From Siphonodentalium dalli (taxonomy: Eukaryota > Mollusca > Scaphopoda > Gadilida > Siphonodentaliidae), in assembly GCA_032622095.1 (NCBI GenBank), contig CP136064.1:114380004-114444003 (forward strand): 64,000 bases of DNA, written 5' to 3'. The notes under the pieces are model-generated. The model worked only from the letters and a program-made list of their open reading frames with translations, was not told the DNA's origin and did not search any database. Within the stretch, counting starts at the first letter, position 1, and every line of letters starts with the position of its first letter. The position numbers and the translations under genes are program-made. Below, piece after piece: positions 33,641 through 45,898 of the stretch.

Positions 33641-33685
33641 CTGTAATTAGAAAAGGTATGAGCATCAGATCCGGCCACTACTGAC

Positions 33686-35160
33686 CCAATCTGAAGCTCT
33701 AAAGAGTGTAAATCTTTAGAGCTTCCCTGGAGCTAGAAACAGCCATGATCTGTTTATAACCCACACATACCTAGTAGCTAACTTGGCAAAAATAAATATC
33801 TCCTCTTGTAACGTCCAGGTCACCGGGGATGTGAGTCGGATTCCAAAATGAGAATCTCAACACAGCTGATTCTATTTGACAAATTCTATTTGACAAATAG
33901 CTAATACATATGTTGCACACTTGTATTGAGATTCCGACCGCATCCTCAATATAGACTGATATACAGCCCATGATTTGTGTGTCTTAACATGTAAATCCTA
34001 TGCAAGCCTAAGCTTAATTTCTTTTAAAATGATGCACACTCATTATATACGCATATATACCTCGATTGAAAAGAGTATATGTCCACAAGTATGTTAAAAT
34101 CCACAAATACAAATGACACAGAACCGACGATCTCAATATACCTCCAAATTTGTATGACCTGAATCCAAAATAGGCCACCAACCACATGATCCTAGCTTGA
34201 ACGCAAACTCACACAGCATGAGTATTTGTGTATTTCACTTGTCTAGCGACCCAATTATCAAAGCCTTTGTAAACTCATCATGAACAAAGATCACTTCTGG
34301 ATATAGCAGTCACATGACCAACACTGGAATGTAACAATCATGTTTTTTACTTTGCCCCATGCACCCCAACATATAACCCATCGTTATTGCTTAAAAAACA
34401 TACATTTGAATACAATATGCGACATGTTTCAAATGAGGCTAATATTACACGACCGAAAAGTTCTTATTACTCTCCCCTTCTTAAACTGAAAAATCGTAAA
34501 GGGAGTTGAGGCTATTATAATTGTAACGTGTGGCACGACAAAACGTTTGTCTGAACTTCAACAACAGCCCTCTATACCCGTTGCAAAATATCCTGCCTAC
34601 AAGTCTCCCATTCGATATTCCAATAATAGCTCTGATTGTTGGAGATTAAAGATACACACGGTGTTCATAATCACCAATTCCAAAAATAAAATAAAATGAA
34701 AATGCTTGAAATTGTGAGTGTGTATGAACACATTGTGGCTCTAGTCTGCTACCGACTTATAGATTATATATGATATTAGTGTAGTCAATATATTTGCCCC
34801 ATTTCCAAATGATTGACATTATCACTTAAAATACAAACCATTATTAAATAACAATATGGCTAATTTTTATTCCAAATAGCATAACTGACCATAATATTCT
34901 CGGTCACACAGGGCGGTCTCTTTGATCGTCGTCATGGTAGTCTTCTACCGGATTGTATTTATTATTGTTTTTGTGTATGCATATATGTTGAATGTATGTT
35001 TTGCAATATGTTTTCGCTGTTCTCCTGAAATCGGTGGTATAACTATATGTAAGGGTCTACTCACATATATACAATACCTATGTAATCATTTCTGTAATGC
35101 TATCTGGATAGCCCAACCTGGTCGAGTGTCTTGTCGTCTGCGTGCCTATATCATGATCAA
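33686..35160. other. Unassigned; may include LINE 5' region
   Basis: No ORF with a recognisable domain. The stretch just before 35161 is AT-rich with several short ORFs and could be the end of the LINE ORF1-ORF2 spacer. Confidence 0.35.
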
Positions 35161-38100
35161 ATGTCTATAAAAATTATGTCTTCTAACTGCCGAGGGTTAA
35201 ATCAAGCCGAAAAACGCCGTGATGTATTCCGATACCTCAGAAATTTGAAGTCCTCAATATACTGTCTACAAGATACCCACTTTACAACAGAGCAAGAGAA
35301 AATAATTACAGCAGAATGTGGATATAAGATGGAAATGGCACCATATTCATCCCAGTCTCGCGGAGTGGCAATCCTCTTCAACAATAATTTTAGCTTTGAA
35401 ATACACAAAAGAGTAAAAGACAAAAATGGGAATTACCTTATACTCGACATAACTATCGAGACAATCCGATTTACACTAGCTAATATTTATGGTCCAAATG
35501 ATGACAATCCCGAATTTTACAATAAAATCAAAGATATTATAACCGAACTGGGAAACACACAAATTATCATCTGTGGCGACTGGAACCTAGTCCAAAACCA
35601 ACAGAAAGATACCTTTAATTATGTAAACTGTAATAACCCCCGAGCAAAACTAGCAGTCAGCGTCCTTGTCGACAAGCTAGAGTTAGTAGACGCATGGAGG
35701 ATAAATAATGAAAATGAAAAACGATTCACTTGGAGAAGAAAGTCACCAATAAAAATGGCAAGACTTGACTACTTTCTCATGTCTAAAGAGCTGGTAAATT
35801 TAACCGGACAAGACGCCACCGATATATTGCCGTGTTACAGAACTGATCACTCAATTATAACTCTCAAACTTACTCTTAATAATATAAAACATGGTCAGGG
35901 TTTCTGGAAGTTCAATACTTCTCTTTTACATGACGAAAAATATATTCAACTTGTAAAATCAATTATCTAAACTATCAAAAAACGATACGACTATGTTCAA
36001 AAGAAAGTTGACAACAACGATTTTACGTGCAGAATTAGTAAACGTCTATTCTTGGATACCCTTTTACTTGAAATTAGAGGAGAAACAATAAAATATTCGT
36101 CTAAACGTAAGCGGGAACGCGAATTTCAAGAAACCGCACTTAAAAAAGCCCAAGCAGAAACATTGATGGCCCTAGATAAGAGTAATTTAGATGATGTTAG
36201 AAGAGAAGAACTTATAGAAACACTACAAAAAACGGAAGGGGTACTCTGTCAACTAAGGAAAGAAAGATCAAAAGGAGCTATGATTAGGTCCAGAGCTATT
36301 TGGGTCGAAGATGGGGAAAAACCAACAAAATATTTTCTCAATCTTGAAAAACGGAATTGCATATCAAAAACCCTGACCAATCTTACAAAATTAAATGGGG
36401 ATAGTCTTACAAACCAAAACGATATCTTAGAAGAGACTCGTAATTTTTACCAGACACTATACTCTTCAAAACCAATCAATAGCTATCACACCGAAAATGT
36501 GTTTTCTGATTTGGACAACCCCACCCTTACACCAATGTCTGCGCAAAATATTGAAGGTCCCATAACTCTAAATGATCTTACAACAGCTTTGAAGAAATCT
36601 AAAAATGGCAAATCTAGTGGCCTAGATGGTTATCAGTATGAATTTTGGAAATTCTTTTGGTCAGATTTAGGTCAAATTCTATGTGAATCACTAAACGAAT
36701 CCTTTGACGCTGGAAAATTGTCCATCACACAAAAACAAGGCCTGATTACACTCATTCCAAAGAAAGTCAACGATCGCCAACTTTTAAAGAACTGGAGACC
36801 AATAACCTTATTAAACTGTACCTATAAATTAGCATCATCGTGTATTGCCGAAAGATTAAAAACCGTACCACCAAACATTATCAATCCTGATCAGACTGGA
36901 TTCCTAAAAGGCAGATATATCGGCGACAATACAAGGCTAATATATGACATTATTTATAATACGAAAATAAAAAATAAGTCAGGGCTTCTTCTTCTCGTTG
37001 ACTTTGAAAAGGCATTTGATTCTGTGTCATGGAAATTTCTACATAAATGCCTTGATATGTTTAATTTCGGTGACTCGATTAAAAAATGGATCTCAGTGTT
37101 CTATAAAAATATAAATTCTTCCGTTCTCGTTAATGGGCATATATCACAAAATTTTATTATTTCTCGAGGCTGTCGACAGGGAGTCCCAATTTCACCCTAT
37201 ATTTTTTTAATATGCGCGGAAGTGCTAGCACTCATGGTTAGAAATAATAGAAATATTAAAGGTATAACCCTCGGTGGTGAAGAATACAGATTAACCCAAT
37301 ACGCAGACGACACGACACTCATCCTGGACGGCAATGAAACAAGTGTAAGAGAAGCATATCACATTCTTGACGTTTTCGCACAAATTTCTGGTTTATGGAT
37401 CAACCCTAGTAAATGTCAGGCGTCGTGGATGGGTTGTTATACAGGGCGAAGTGACCATATATGCCCAGACCTCAATATAAAATTTTCAGATTCTTTCGAC
37501 CTACTTGGTATCCGCTTTAATACAAACTTAAACTTAATGTCAGATAATTACGAAAAAAAATTCGACGACATAACAAGATCCATTGAAATTTGGAAGCACA
37601 GATTACTTACCCCGCTAGGTAGAATAACGGTAATTAAATCTCTCATACTCCCCAAACTTACTCACCTATTCAGATCGCTCCCCAATCCAGAACCACAATT
37701 TGTACATAGACTAGAATCATTGTTTTTTAACTTTGTGTGGGGCAGCAAGCGTGACCGAGTCAAGAGAACACTGTTATGCCAAGACTATAAACAAGGTGGC
37801 CTCAAGATGGTAGATATTAAAAACTTCATCATTTCCATGAAAATAACATGGATCAGGCGTTTAGTGAACAAAAGCTCTAAATGGACCCCGTTGACAGAAC
37901 TCCCTATTCTCAAAGACCCTTATTTCCTCACCTATCATTATTCATATTTTTACAGTAAAGCGAAAAAGGTTCAAAATTACTTTTGGCGCGACGTACTTAT
38001 AGCATGGGCAAATTTCCTAGAAAAATATATTATAAATGTAAACATATCTACATGCACTCTCTGGAACAACGCCAATATAACAATGAATGGAAGCCCTATC

Positions 38101-38686
38101 AATTTTGCTGCATGGCACAAGGAGGGAATATATTTTGTACACGATCTGTTACAAGAAAGCGGCAATTTCCATACGACTGAAACGATATATTCAACTTACA
38201 AAATACGTACAAACTTCCTTATCTTAAATAGTATCCGACGACAGCTTATCTTTTACTCAAACAAAATCTCAAAACCCATTGTCCGAAGCCCGATGCCCAC
38301 CCTCCCAGATAATTTCCTGACCCTACTCAGAAATCCTCGCGGAGGACGCGATTTCTATGACATATTAAACCACGATTGCCATGTACCCACTTCCCATGTA
38401 AAATGGCAAATAGAAATAGGCGAAGAAGAAATTGACTGGAATATATACAATAAACTACCATTTTCCACGACGCCTGACACAAAGCTTCAATGGCTTCAGT
38501 GTAGAATTAACTCTAGAATTATATCAACTAATAGCTTCCTGAAAATAGCCAAAATTCGACAAGATGACACATGCGTGCGTTGCAAAGACAAGAAGGAAAG
38601 CATATCACATATATTTTGGGAATGTGAACAGGTTCAAACTTTTCTGACAGACATACATTCATGGGATAACCGAAACAAGTCAAATT
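35161..38686 (+). pseudogene. Tx1/L1-type LINE ORF2 (endonuclease-RT), interrupted
   Basis: ATG 35161 is chosen because the conserved endonuclease start (MSSNCRGLN) follows within a few codons. The AP-endonuclease domain runs to about 35900 with SNCRGLN, LQDTH, NIYGPN, GDWN (about 35575), RLDYFL and RTDHS. A TAA at 35968-35970 is the only stop before 38686, and the frame continues across it. The reverse transcriptase follows with NWRPITLLN, DQTGFLKGRYI, VDFEKAFDSVSW, RQGVPISPYIF and the catalytic YADD at 37300-37311. Near 38573 a C-x2-C-x8-H-x4-C knuckle typical of L1/Tx1 C-termini is present. The last ~90 codons are separated from it by a 1.34-kb insertion and resume at 40666. With one nonsense change the copy is young; apart from the stop and the insertion all catalytic motifs are retained. 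Confidence 0.88.
38052..38686 (+). repeat. Left copy of ~635-bp direct repeat
   Basis: Identical to 40029-40665 except about four single-base differences (for example AACAATG/AAAAATG, CATGTAAAATG/CATGCAAAATG, and one missing C near the end). Encodes part of the ORF2 C-terminal region in both copies. Confidence 0.95.
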
Positions 38687-38984
38687 ATTATTATTATTAT
38701 ATCTTTATTTTCCTCCATTTACTGAAGAGTCATAAATAATGATACAAACAATAGTACATGTAATATGAACATACAATGATCCAAGGTAAACTAGAAAATA
38801 ATATAGTAAACAGAATTATACAATACGTGAGTATGATGTAGCCGAGTGCTCGCACTCGAATGATTATATACATATGACATTGTAGTGAGATTATGATAAT
38901 AGTGATGATTAGTGATACTGCTAGTGGCAATGTTGGTGGTGATAATGGTAAGGAAGATGACTATGGCGTTTAACAATGGTGATG

Positions 38985-39270
38985 ATTATATGCCGACGAC
39001 GACGACGATGATGATGATCATGCTGATGGTGATGGTGGTCGTGATGATGATGATGATCACATCGAAGACGATGATGATGATGATGATGATGGATGACGAT
39101 GACAATGGTTATGATGATTATGATGACGACGACGGCGATAATGATTAAGATGATGATGCAGATGGTGATGATGATAACATCGAAGACGATGACGAGGATG
39201 ATGATGATGATGACGACGGCGATGATGATGAAGATGGTAATGCTGTTGGATGTGATGATAATGATGACAA
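38985..39270. repeat. GAT/GAC-rich imperfect microsatellite
   Basis: Imperfect (GAT)n with GAC and GGT interruptions. Apparent poly-Asp, poly-Met, poly-Ser and poly-His ORFs in several frames come from it. Confidence 0.95.
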
Positions 39271-39430
39271 TGGGGATGAAGACTTACGGTTAAGTATAGC
39301 ATAGCTGTCGATGCTAGCTTCAGCCCACTTCATATAATATAGTCAAGATGTATATAATTGTATACCGACACACCGTGTTACCTCATAGTTAATCATAGTA
39401 ATGTCTGACTGATTTGGATTGTTCAATTGA

Positions 39431-40028
39431 CTAGGGTGTATTTCTCTGCAGGAATGCGCTGTACCACAGCCATAATTTTGCAGTAATTGTTACCATAAAG
39501 TTGAGAAAGGCATCAATATCATCAAGTGTTGTAAATATATCGCTAGTACCATGAGCCAAATGAAGCAAGATCATTTCGTCCATTGAAAGACCGTCAATAA
39601 TAACATAGCAGTCTACGCCATAACGATCAATGATATCAAAACACATATTATTTCGTATTGTTGTCAGGGAACTGCATTCAATGAGAACGTGCTGTACTTT
39701 ATCAAGATATGTTTTAAGACAGTTAGGGCACTGGATTGGTGACTCGTTTAAGTACGTGGTTGCGTCGATCACAAGAGCTGTAGTTAGATAAGAATGTTTA
39801 TTGTATGAAAATTTTCTACAGAGTCGCCAAAGATCAGACATGCTTAGGTTTGCATGTACATTCCGAAACCGATTGAATGATGTGTCCATGTCTGTTCTAA
39901 TTTTCCAATCTGACTCGGTTACGTTTCGAATATTGTTTCTCGTTAGCGCCTTCCATGACTCTTTCGATGGGAATAATCCAGACCTGATGTACTCAGATAC
40001 TGCATTCATCAGGTTGTATTTCTCGAGT
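39431..40028 (-). pseudogene. LINE ORF2 C-terminal fragment
   Basis: About 199 codons open on the minus strand, entering from the truncation point and ending at a stop at 39431. The peptide has SDLWRLCRKFSY and a C-x2-C-x9-H-x4-C knuckle (CPNCLKTYLDKVQHVLIEC), the usual C-terminus of CR1/Jockey- or L1-like LINE ORF2. The frame is intact over its whole length, so the insertion is recent. It differs from both the Tx1-type host and the LINE at 51122. Confidence 0.75.
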
Positions 40029-40665
40029 AATGCACTCTCTGGAACAACGCCAATATAAAAATGAATGGAAGCCCTATCAATTTTGCTGCATGGCACAAGG
40101 AGGGAATATATTTTGTACACGATCTGTTACAAGAAAGCGGCAATTTCCATACGACTGAAACGATATATTCAACTTACAAAATACGTACAAACTTCCTTAT
40201 CTTAAATAGTATCCGACGACAGCTTATCTTTTACTCAAACAAAATCTCAAAACCCATTGTCCGAAGCCCGATGCCCACCCTCCCAGATAATTTCCTGACC
40301 CTACTCAGAAATCCTCGCGGAGGACGCGATTTCTATGACATATTAAACCACGATTGCCATGTACCCACTTCCCATGCAAAATGGCAAATAGAAATAGGCG
40401 AAGAAGAAATTGACTGGAATATATACAATAAACTACCATTTTCCACGACGCCTGACACAAAGCTTCAATGGCTTCAGTGTAGAATTAACTCTAGAATTAT
40501 ATCAACTAATAGCTTCCTGAAAATAGCCAAAATTCGACAAGATGACACATGCGTGCGTTGCAAAGACAAGAAGGAAAGCATATCACATATATTTTGGGAA
40601 TGTGAACAGGTTCAAACTTTTCTGACAGACATACATTCATGGGGTAACCGAAACAACGTCAAATT
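40029..40665 (+). repeat. Right copy of ~635-bp direct repeat
   Basis: Begins ATGCACTCTCTGG as at 38052. Reading continues from it without interruption into the true end of ORF2. Confidence 0.95.
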
Positions 40666-40927
40666 GCAAGCGACTAAACGAATAATGATAATTGGGTCCC
40701 GCTGTGTAAATGACAATTATACCACTAATTTATTCTGGCTCTTAGTAAAACAATATATCTATAGAACAAAATTCACACCAGAAAAATTAACAATTTCGTC
40801 ATTCCAAGGAGATTTACGCTTTCGATATAAATGTGAAAAATATAATGCACGTCGTGAATTTAAATTGGAAGAGTTCGAAAAAGACTGGTTCTTGTTCAAA
40901 TTTGCCGTGAAAGAAAATGCACAATAA
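40666..40927 (+). pseudogene. Tx1/L1-type ORF2, last ~86 codons
   Basis: Continues in frame from the right direct repeat with LFWLLVKQYIYRTKF and ends at TAA 40925-40927. Together with 35161-38686 it completes the ORF2 C-terminus; removing the insertion and one repeat copy gives a contiguous frame apart from the 35968 stop. Confidence 0.85.
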
Positions 40928-41215
40928 TTACTCCTATCACCAGAAATGCTATTATTGCTACTATTATATTACTCCCACTATTCATATCCGTCCTTAGTTG
41001 GCCATGAATGAATACAGAAATGTCGACCAGAGCACATAACTAATTATTACTTCCATTGTGTATATATATACCCACATCACATGTTCTTATACTCTGTTAA
41101 AGAAACTATATCTACTTGTTCACCACCGATAACAGCCGACCTTCACCCACGGGACTAAGGCTACGTTCACACACCTCGACAAATTGCACGCCAAATTTCC
41201 ACACGATTCGTCAAA
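40928..41215 (+). other. Probable 3' UTR of the Tx1-type LINE
   Basis: AT-rich sequence right after the ORF2 stop with no ORF. The element's 3' border is not evident; no A tail or target duplication was found. Confidence 0.4.
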
Positions 41216-41640
41216 TTAAAGCCAATTCCTGCACATATGAATGATATATCTTGAATTCTTAATGTTTATTATTTTAGCATTAGAACATATGATTTTAGAT
41301 ACTAAACACAAATACCGATTACACAGTTGACCCTTAAAAATAGTTTTATATTGTATGTCTGAAATCTCTAAAATTCCATGAGCGCATATATATTTCCAGG
41401 CTTCGAAACTGTCCAATATATAATAGACGGCAATGACTGAAAATAATACTCGTAGTTTATACTCCATATTTAGCAAATCTTTGACATGTAAGTCAAATGC
41501 TACGTATTCCCCTGACAAGGTATCCCGGTTCGTGAACGTGGCCTCAGTCGGGATTGTATGTAAGTCACGTATGAAAGCTGGTATGTCTATAGAGAGCGCA
41601 AGACAGAGCGATAGGCGTGTGTCTGCATATTAATGCATTC
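41216..41640 (-). pseudogene. Open frame, possible LINE remnant
   Basis: A minus-strand frame stays open from about 41640 to the stop at 41216 (first ATG at 41518). It includes TEATFTNRDTLSGEY and LHVKDLLNMEYKLRVLF, which look like natural protein, but I do not recognise a family. Position next to other LINE debris suggests a LINE C-terminus; a host exon is the alternative. Confidence 0.3.
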
Positions 41641-41869
41641 TTTAGATGTAACTTGTATTAGCTATGTATACGTATGTTCAAATGTTATTCAATAAAAATA
41701 TTATAAAACAAAAACATAACGCGCACGCTATAACTCCGGTATCACTAACGTACGCGGCATCGGAAGGGTCAGGTTAACTTCCGCCTGGATTCACGTGGCG
41801 TGATGTATTTCACAACCACGTGTATTTACCTCGAAAGTATTAAAATTGCGCGACCGCGACACACACAAT
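41641..41869. other. Unassigned
   Basis: Contains AATAAAAATATTATAAAAC at about 41691 (a possible polyadenylation site on plus). No gene identified. Confidence 0.3.
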
Positions 41870-42610
41870 GGCCCGTTAATGGGCACGCATTCCCTGGAAT
41901 TTCCCAGAAGATATTCATGGGAAGGTCAAGTGACCAATTTTGAAATTTGCTGGTCGCATTCGTCTGTAGGTCTGAGGAATTCTCGGCTAGATATTGTTAC
42001 CAACATGACATATTTAAATTAATCCCGCCGTGCACCCCCATTACCAACGCGACGTAATTTTGGTACCATGTGTTGCGTTCTAAAAATAGGTCGATTGCAG
42101 TGGATTCGTAGAGATGACGAAATATGATTGCGACAGAGAATATTGTTTGATCGAAAGCATTTGAATTAATACGTCACAAGACTCGCCTTGATGCTGGCTA
42201 ATAGATATTTGTCCCTGCTAGGTGTTGGGAATGTGAATTAAAATTGCTGTGGGGATGCGTCTCCCCCGTTCCTAGGAAGCCCTAAGTACGTCACACAACA
42301 CGCTCATGTCTGGATACAGTCTTACATGCTCACGCCCGGACCCAGACGTAATAATCACATTACACGCATACGCTCTGTATCAACGACACTGCGGATACGA
42401 ACGCTTTTTAACTATCAACGCGATTAACTCCGCGGTGCCGTTTTTTGTGTGACTGAAAGTGGAGAACGGGTGCTCTAAGCTTCTCCAAAACGCCGCGACG
42501 ACCATTGCCGTGGGGTTTTACCCTTAGATGGGAAGTTTGAGCCCAATCGGTTCAGCCGTTTTCGAGTCTATAAAGGACAAATATACGGAAGTCTCAAAAT
42601 ATATAGGAGA
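41870..42610 (-). mobile_element. Helitron-like module, 3' end lost
   Basis: Minus-strand 5' end at 42610 (TCTCCTATATATTTTGAG). The interior includes the complement of 'CCTATTTTTAGAACGCAAC', 'CGTTGGTGACTGGGAAATT' relatives and the 'AAGTACGT' and 'AACGCGATTAACTCC' block. The far end at about 41870 lacks CTAG and a hairpin. Confidence 0.6.
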
Positions 42611-43387
42611 CTAGCCGATGAGCCCGACGTTGTCCGGGCTATTCAAAAAACAAATTTCAAGTCGATAGCTCCACCCGTTTCCGAGATCTGGTCTGCGCAT
42701 GCGCGAAGCTTGCGTCGCACGGGATCGGCGACCCGATAAAAATCGTATCCGGGGCAAGATACATTCACATAGCAAATTTCAAGTCGATAGCTCCACTCGT
42801 TTCCGAGATCTCGTCTGCGCATGCGCTGCACGGGCGTCGCACGGGCTCGCCAATACGACAAGGACGACCGCCTGGTCAAACTACACACACGTACCAAGTT
42901 TCGTCCCGATCGGTCGAAACGACAGCACAACACGCATTTTTTGTTTTTCATGAATTAATTCATGGGACCCGTCCCTCAAAGACTGACCCGATGAAAAATT
43001 CCCTGTTCCTAGGACATATATGACACAACAACCCATTCTGCCTTTTTAATCGAGATAATTGCATTCCGCGTTTCGTTTTGCATCCGTATTTTACGCATGG
43101 GTAGCCGTTTAGCAGTTTCGATTGTAATAAAGAGCGTTAGTCCTTAACACCTCCGAATAAGGTCAATATAAAGATCGTTGATGCCTTAACCTCCCCGAGG
43201 TGGCGTTTGTGGTGATTTTGATGATTGGGAGTGGAGAATCGGTGCTCAGAGCTTGTCCAAAATGCGACGTCGACGATTCCCGTGGGAATTTACCTTTGGA
43301 TAGGAAGTTTTGTCTCGATCGGTCAACCCGTTTTCGATTCTATAAAGGACATACAGACAGACAGAGGTCTTCAAAATATATATGAGA
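42611..43387 (-). mobile_element. Helitron-like module, 777 bp, 2 core repeats
   Basis: 3' end at 42611 with hairpin CCCGACGTTGTCCGGG and CATCGGCTAG (minus sense), two core repeats (42655-42850), then the 'TAAAGATCGTTGATGCCTTAA' block, and a 5' end TCTCATATATATTTTGAAG at 43387 after (GTCT)n. It abuts the previous module directly. Confidence 0.7.
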
Positions 43388-43749
43388 TAGGGACCGGGGA
43401 ATCGGCATTCTGTGCTACCCACTGGTGCTTGGTATTGCATAGTATTACCAGTGATGTTTGGTCCTTCTGGGTAGCAGGGGGTCTCGAAACAAACATACAA
43501 ATAATCACGTATTTCATTTACAAGTCTTTTTTTTTGTAAAAGGGATATATCAACCTAATAATGTAACTAGTTTTCGTTTGCAATGCGGTCAGAGAGAACG
43601 ATTGCTTTTCAACGACGATGAGTAAGCGCCAGTCAGGGACGTGGCGACAGGGGGGTTTGTGGGGCCTCATCATTATTTGGATATTCATTCTACAATCAGC
43701 TTATTGCTGTTCTACGTGTCTATCAATAATGACCATTTTATTCTTGCAG
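43388..43749. other. Intron-side DNA with a small hairpin
   Basis: 43414-43476 contains nested short inverted repeats (GCTACCCA/TGGGTAGC and CACTGGT/ACCAGTG). The last ~20 bases (CATTTTATTCTTGCAG) form the polypyrimidine-AG acceptor of the following exon. Confidence 0.5.
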
Positions 43750-44012
43750 TCATGTGGGTGCCTTCGGGTTTCCATTCTGGATAGGTCTACATGACCCTGA
43801 TAATAGCACAGCTGGCTGTTATATGTGGCATAATGACTATGCGAATCCGCCCCAGAGTTGGCTCACGTGGGACACAGGCGAACCGTCTAATCAAGATACC
43901 AATTTATGTATTGCTGCGAGATACGACAGTGGTGATGCCATTATAAAAATGCGCACAGCATTGTGCAGCGACACATTTGATTTTGTTTGCGGGCCTACAA
44001 CTTCTCCAACAG
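43750..44012 (+). CDS. C-type-lectin-like domain exon
   Basis: A 263-nt exon bounded by TTCTTGCAG (acceptor, AG at 43748-43749) and CAACAG|GTATAA (donor at 44013). It enters with the third base of a codon and leaves with one base of the next. The translation carries the CTLD signature: FPFWIGL, a Cys-Tyr-x-Trp stretch, SWLTWDTGEPSNQD, NLCIAA, ALCSDTF and FVCG. This covers the C-terminal half of a CTLD with its three usual cysteines. EPS replaces the EPN/QPD motif and the WND motif is missing, so calcium-dependent sugar binding is doubtful. Such proteins are usually secreted or membrane recognition proteins. No other exon of the gene is visible in the window, so it is either a gene with long introns or an orphan exon. 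The frame is intact. Confidence 0.8.
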
Positions 44013-45898
44013 GTATAATGCACATGACTATTCATGAATATTCGATGCTGTCTAATATGGCATCATAATGTTCGATTTTTCCCAATACAATTGTCTCAAT
44101 ACTAAATTACTCGAACCTGGAGTTGATTCGAGTGTTTTGATCAAACACCTATTTCTTACTTTTCCCATAGGAAAATGAGTCTTTGGAATTTTGATATCAT
44201 TTAGGCTACAACGACTGAAATATTCTATGTACGCGTATACACCCTCAATGTTACAAAAGTGTATCCCAATATTCTTATACCTTAAGCCACATGTAGACTC
44301 CCTCCCATATGTGGAATTTTCGTGGTTATGATATTATTATAGGGTTATATATATATACGCTTTAAAGTTCAGTTTGTTGCCATCGGGCAATTGTCGCCTT
44401 ATTGGGTATTTTACCCATTGAAAACAGTTACAAAACTTTCGTCTCTTGGGAGTATATATTTAAGTTCACTGAACTCATGGCTTGCTATTGTTCGAATTTG
44501 CCACATTTTGTTGGTATTTAGTTTCTGCTTACAGCATTTGTGTCACCATATCGCATTACGTAATGCTAAAATTTGTGCGAAAGGTCATACAAATTAAACA
44601 AATTGAAATTTTAGATAAAAATAAATGTTAAAAAATTGAATGTTTTTCGCTTCAGATCGTATTGTGATAAGCATAACCATTTTGACTGCCAAATTTCTCT
44701 TCTTAGACCAATTATATAATAACAAGTCGTTGTACCAACTTAATGTTTGGTTGCAGCAAAAGCGTGAAATAAAGCGCGTTTACTATTTAAATGGGTTATT
44801 TATTTCGTACTTGATACGACGCCAACCATGACATAACGTAAAATCATGTTCTCAAATGTATCTTGTATGGTATTACATATTAGACGATACAGACCCTACT
44901 TTCTTTTGTTCTTTATTTCTAATGGCTAAGCCACTGCGCTTGGATTGTCTTATATACCAAGAAATCAACGACCAGCATTCGAGCATTAAACATCAGACAA
45001 TTACATAGTAGGTGCGAGTTTTACCAAAGCTCGAATTATCAAGTTGTCCGTTGATTGATTAATTACATAACGCAAGCGCGACTGACATTCTTCTGTATGG
45101 GGAAATGGGGGGGGGGGGGGTCCAACAAAATACAACTAATTTCGATGAAAAAGCTGTATATTGAACTAAGTTCGTCAATGTCACTTCGTTTTCTCACGCA
45201 TAAACTAATACAAATTATATTTTTGCAGAATGTTCTGCTATTGGTATAGTAAGTGGGCACGCCCCTATTTGCAACTTACATGTATGCTGCGGCTGGAGAA
45301 ACATTAAAACATTGACGAAATGAGTCCTATACGCGCACGGATGCGGTGACACGCCCCCCAAACTTTGGTAAAAATATTCAACATTTGGTTGGAAGTTTCA
45401 AGCATAACACACCATCATGCAGTTGGAGATTTGGCATCGAAAATCGGTTGCAAATTATTTCATAGTTTAATATTTCAACCACTCTTTATGGTGGTGTGAA
45501 ATTGGTCGTGACTAAATTGGAATCAGTTGGAAATTCCTAACCGTACAGTTGTGCCAGGTTAGCGATTAGCAATTTCTAACAGGTTGATAGAGGGTGCAAA
45601 TATAATTTCTCAAGTTAAAGAAATTGTTCAAAGGAGGTGCAGTTATACATTCCAAGTATTACACATCGACGGAGACATTCTAGACACGTCCCTGTAAATG
45701 CGTTTTAACTAAATAACTGTGCTCACCGCAATTATGATATAGATGGGTCAGCTCTCTTATCTTCCTATATTTGTTCCAGCCACTATCGCAGAATTGGGTG
45801 TTTTACTGTTGACCGTTCATGAGGTTACTTTCGATATAATGGCTTGTACACTGGCGAGTTCATATTATCCCGTGCAACAAAATTAATTAATCTTTTAG
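44013..45898. other. Unassigned DNA, probably intron or intergenic
   Basis: No domain-bearing ORF. A 14-base poly-G at 45107-45120 and several AT tracts. If the CTLD exon belongs to an active gene this would be its next intron. Confidence 0.4.

Larger units (their letters stand above)
31596..33685. repeat. 2.1-kb inverted repeat with ~645-bp arms
   Basis: 31596-32243 and 33041-33685 are near-perfect reverse complements (outer border GTCAGTAGTGGCC, inner border around TGTCATTTTTTGACACCATG). The 800-bp centre is unrelated AT-rich DNA with a piece of the dispersed repeat (32610-32730) and CCGGTACCGGTAC. No clear target duplication is seen at the outer borders. Options are a foldback-type element, a long-TIR non-autonomous transposon, or an inverted segmental duplication. 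Confidence 0.85.
38687..40028 (-). mobile_element. 5'-truncated LINE insertion in ORF2
   Basis: On the minus strand the 3' end is at 38687 with an (ATAA)n tail after AATAAAGATATAATAATAA. The 5' end is truncated at 40028. The 3' UTR holds a GAT/GATGAC-rich microsatellite. It encodes the end of a LINE ORF2 (39431-40028). The 635-bp direct repeats on both sides look like a very long target-site duplication. Confidence 0.8.

Noticed and set aside
38912-39333. Poly-Asp, poly-Met, poly-His and poly-Ser ORFs
   Set aside because: Frames of a GAT/GAC microsatellite in a LINE 3' UTR.
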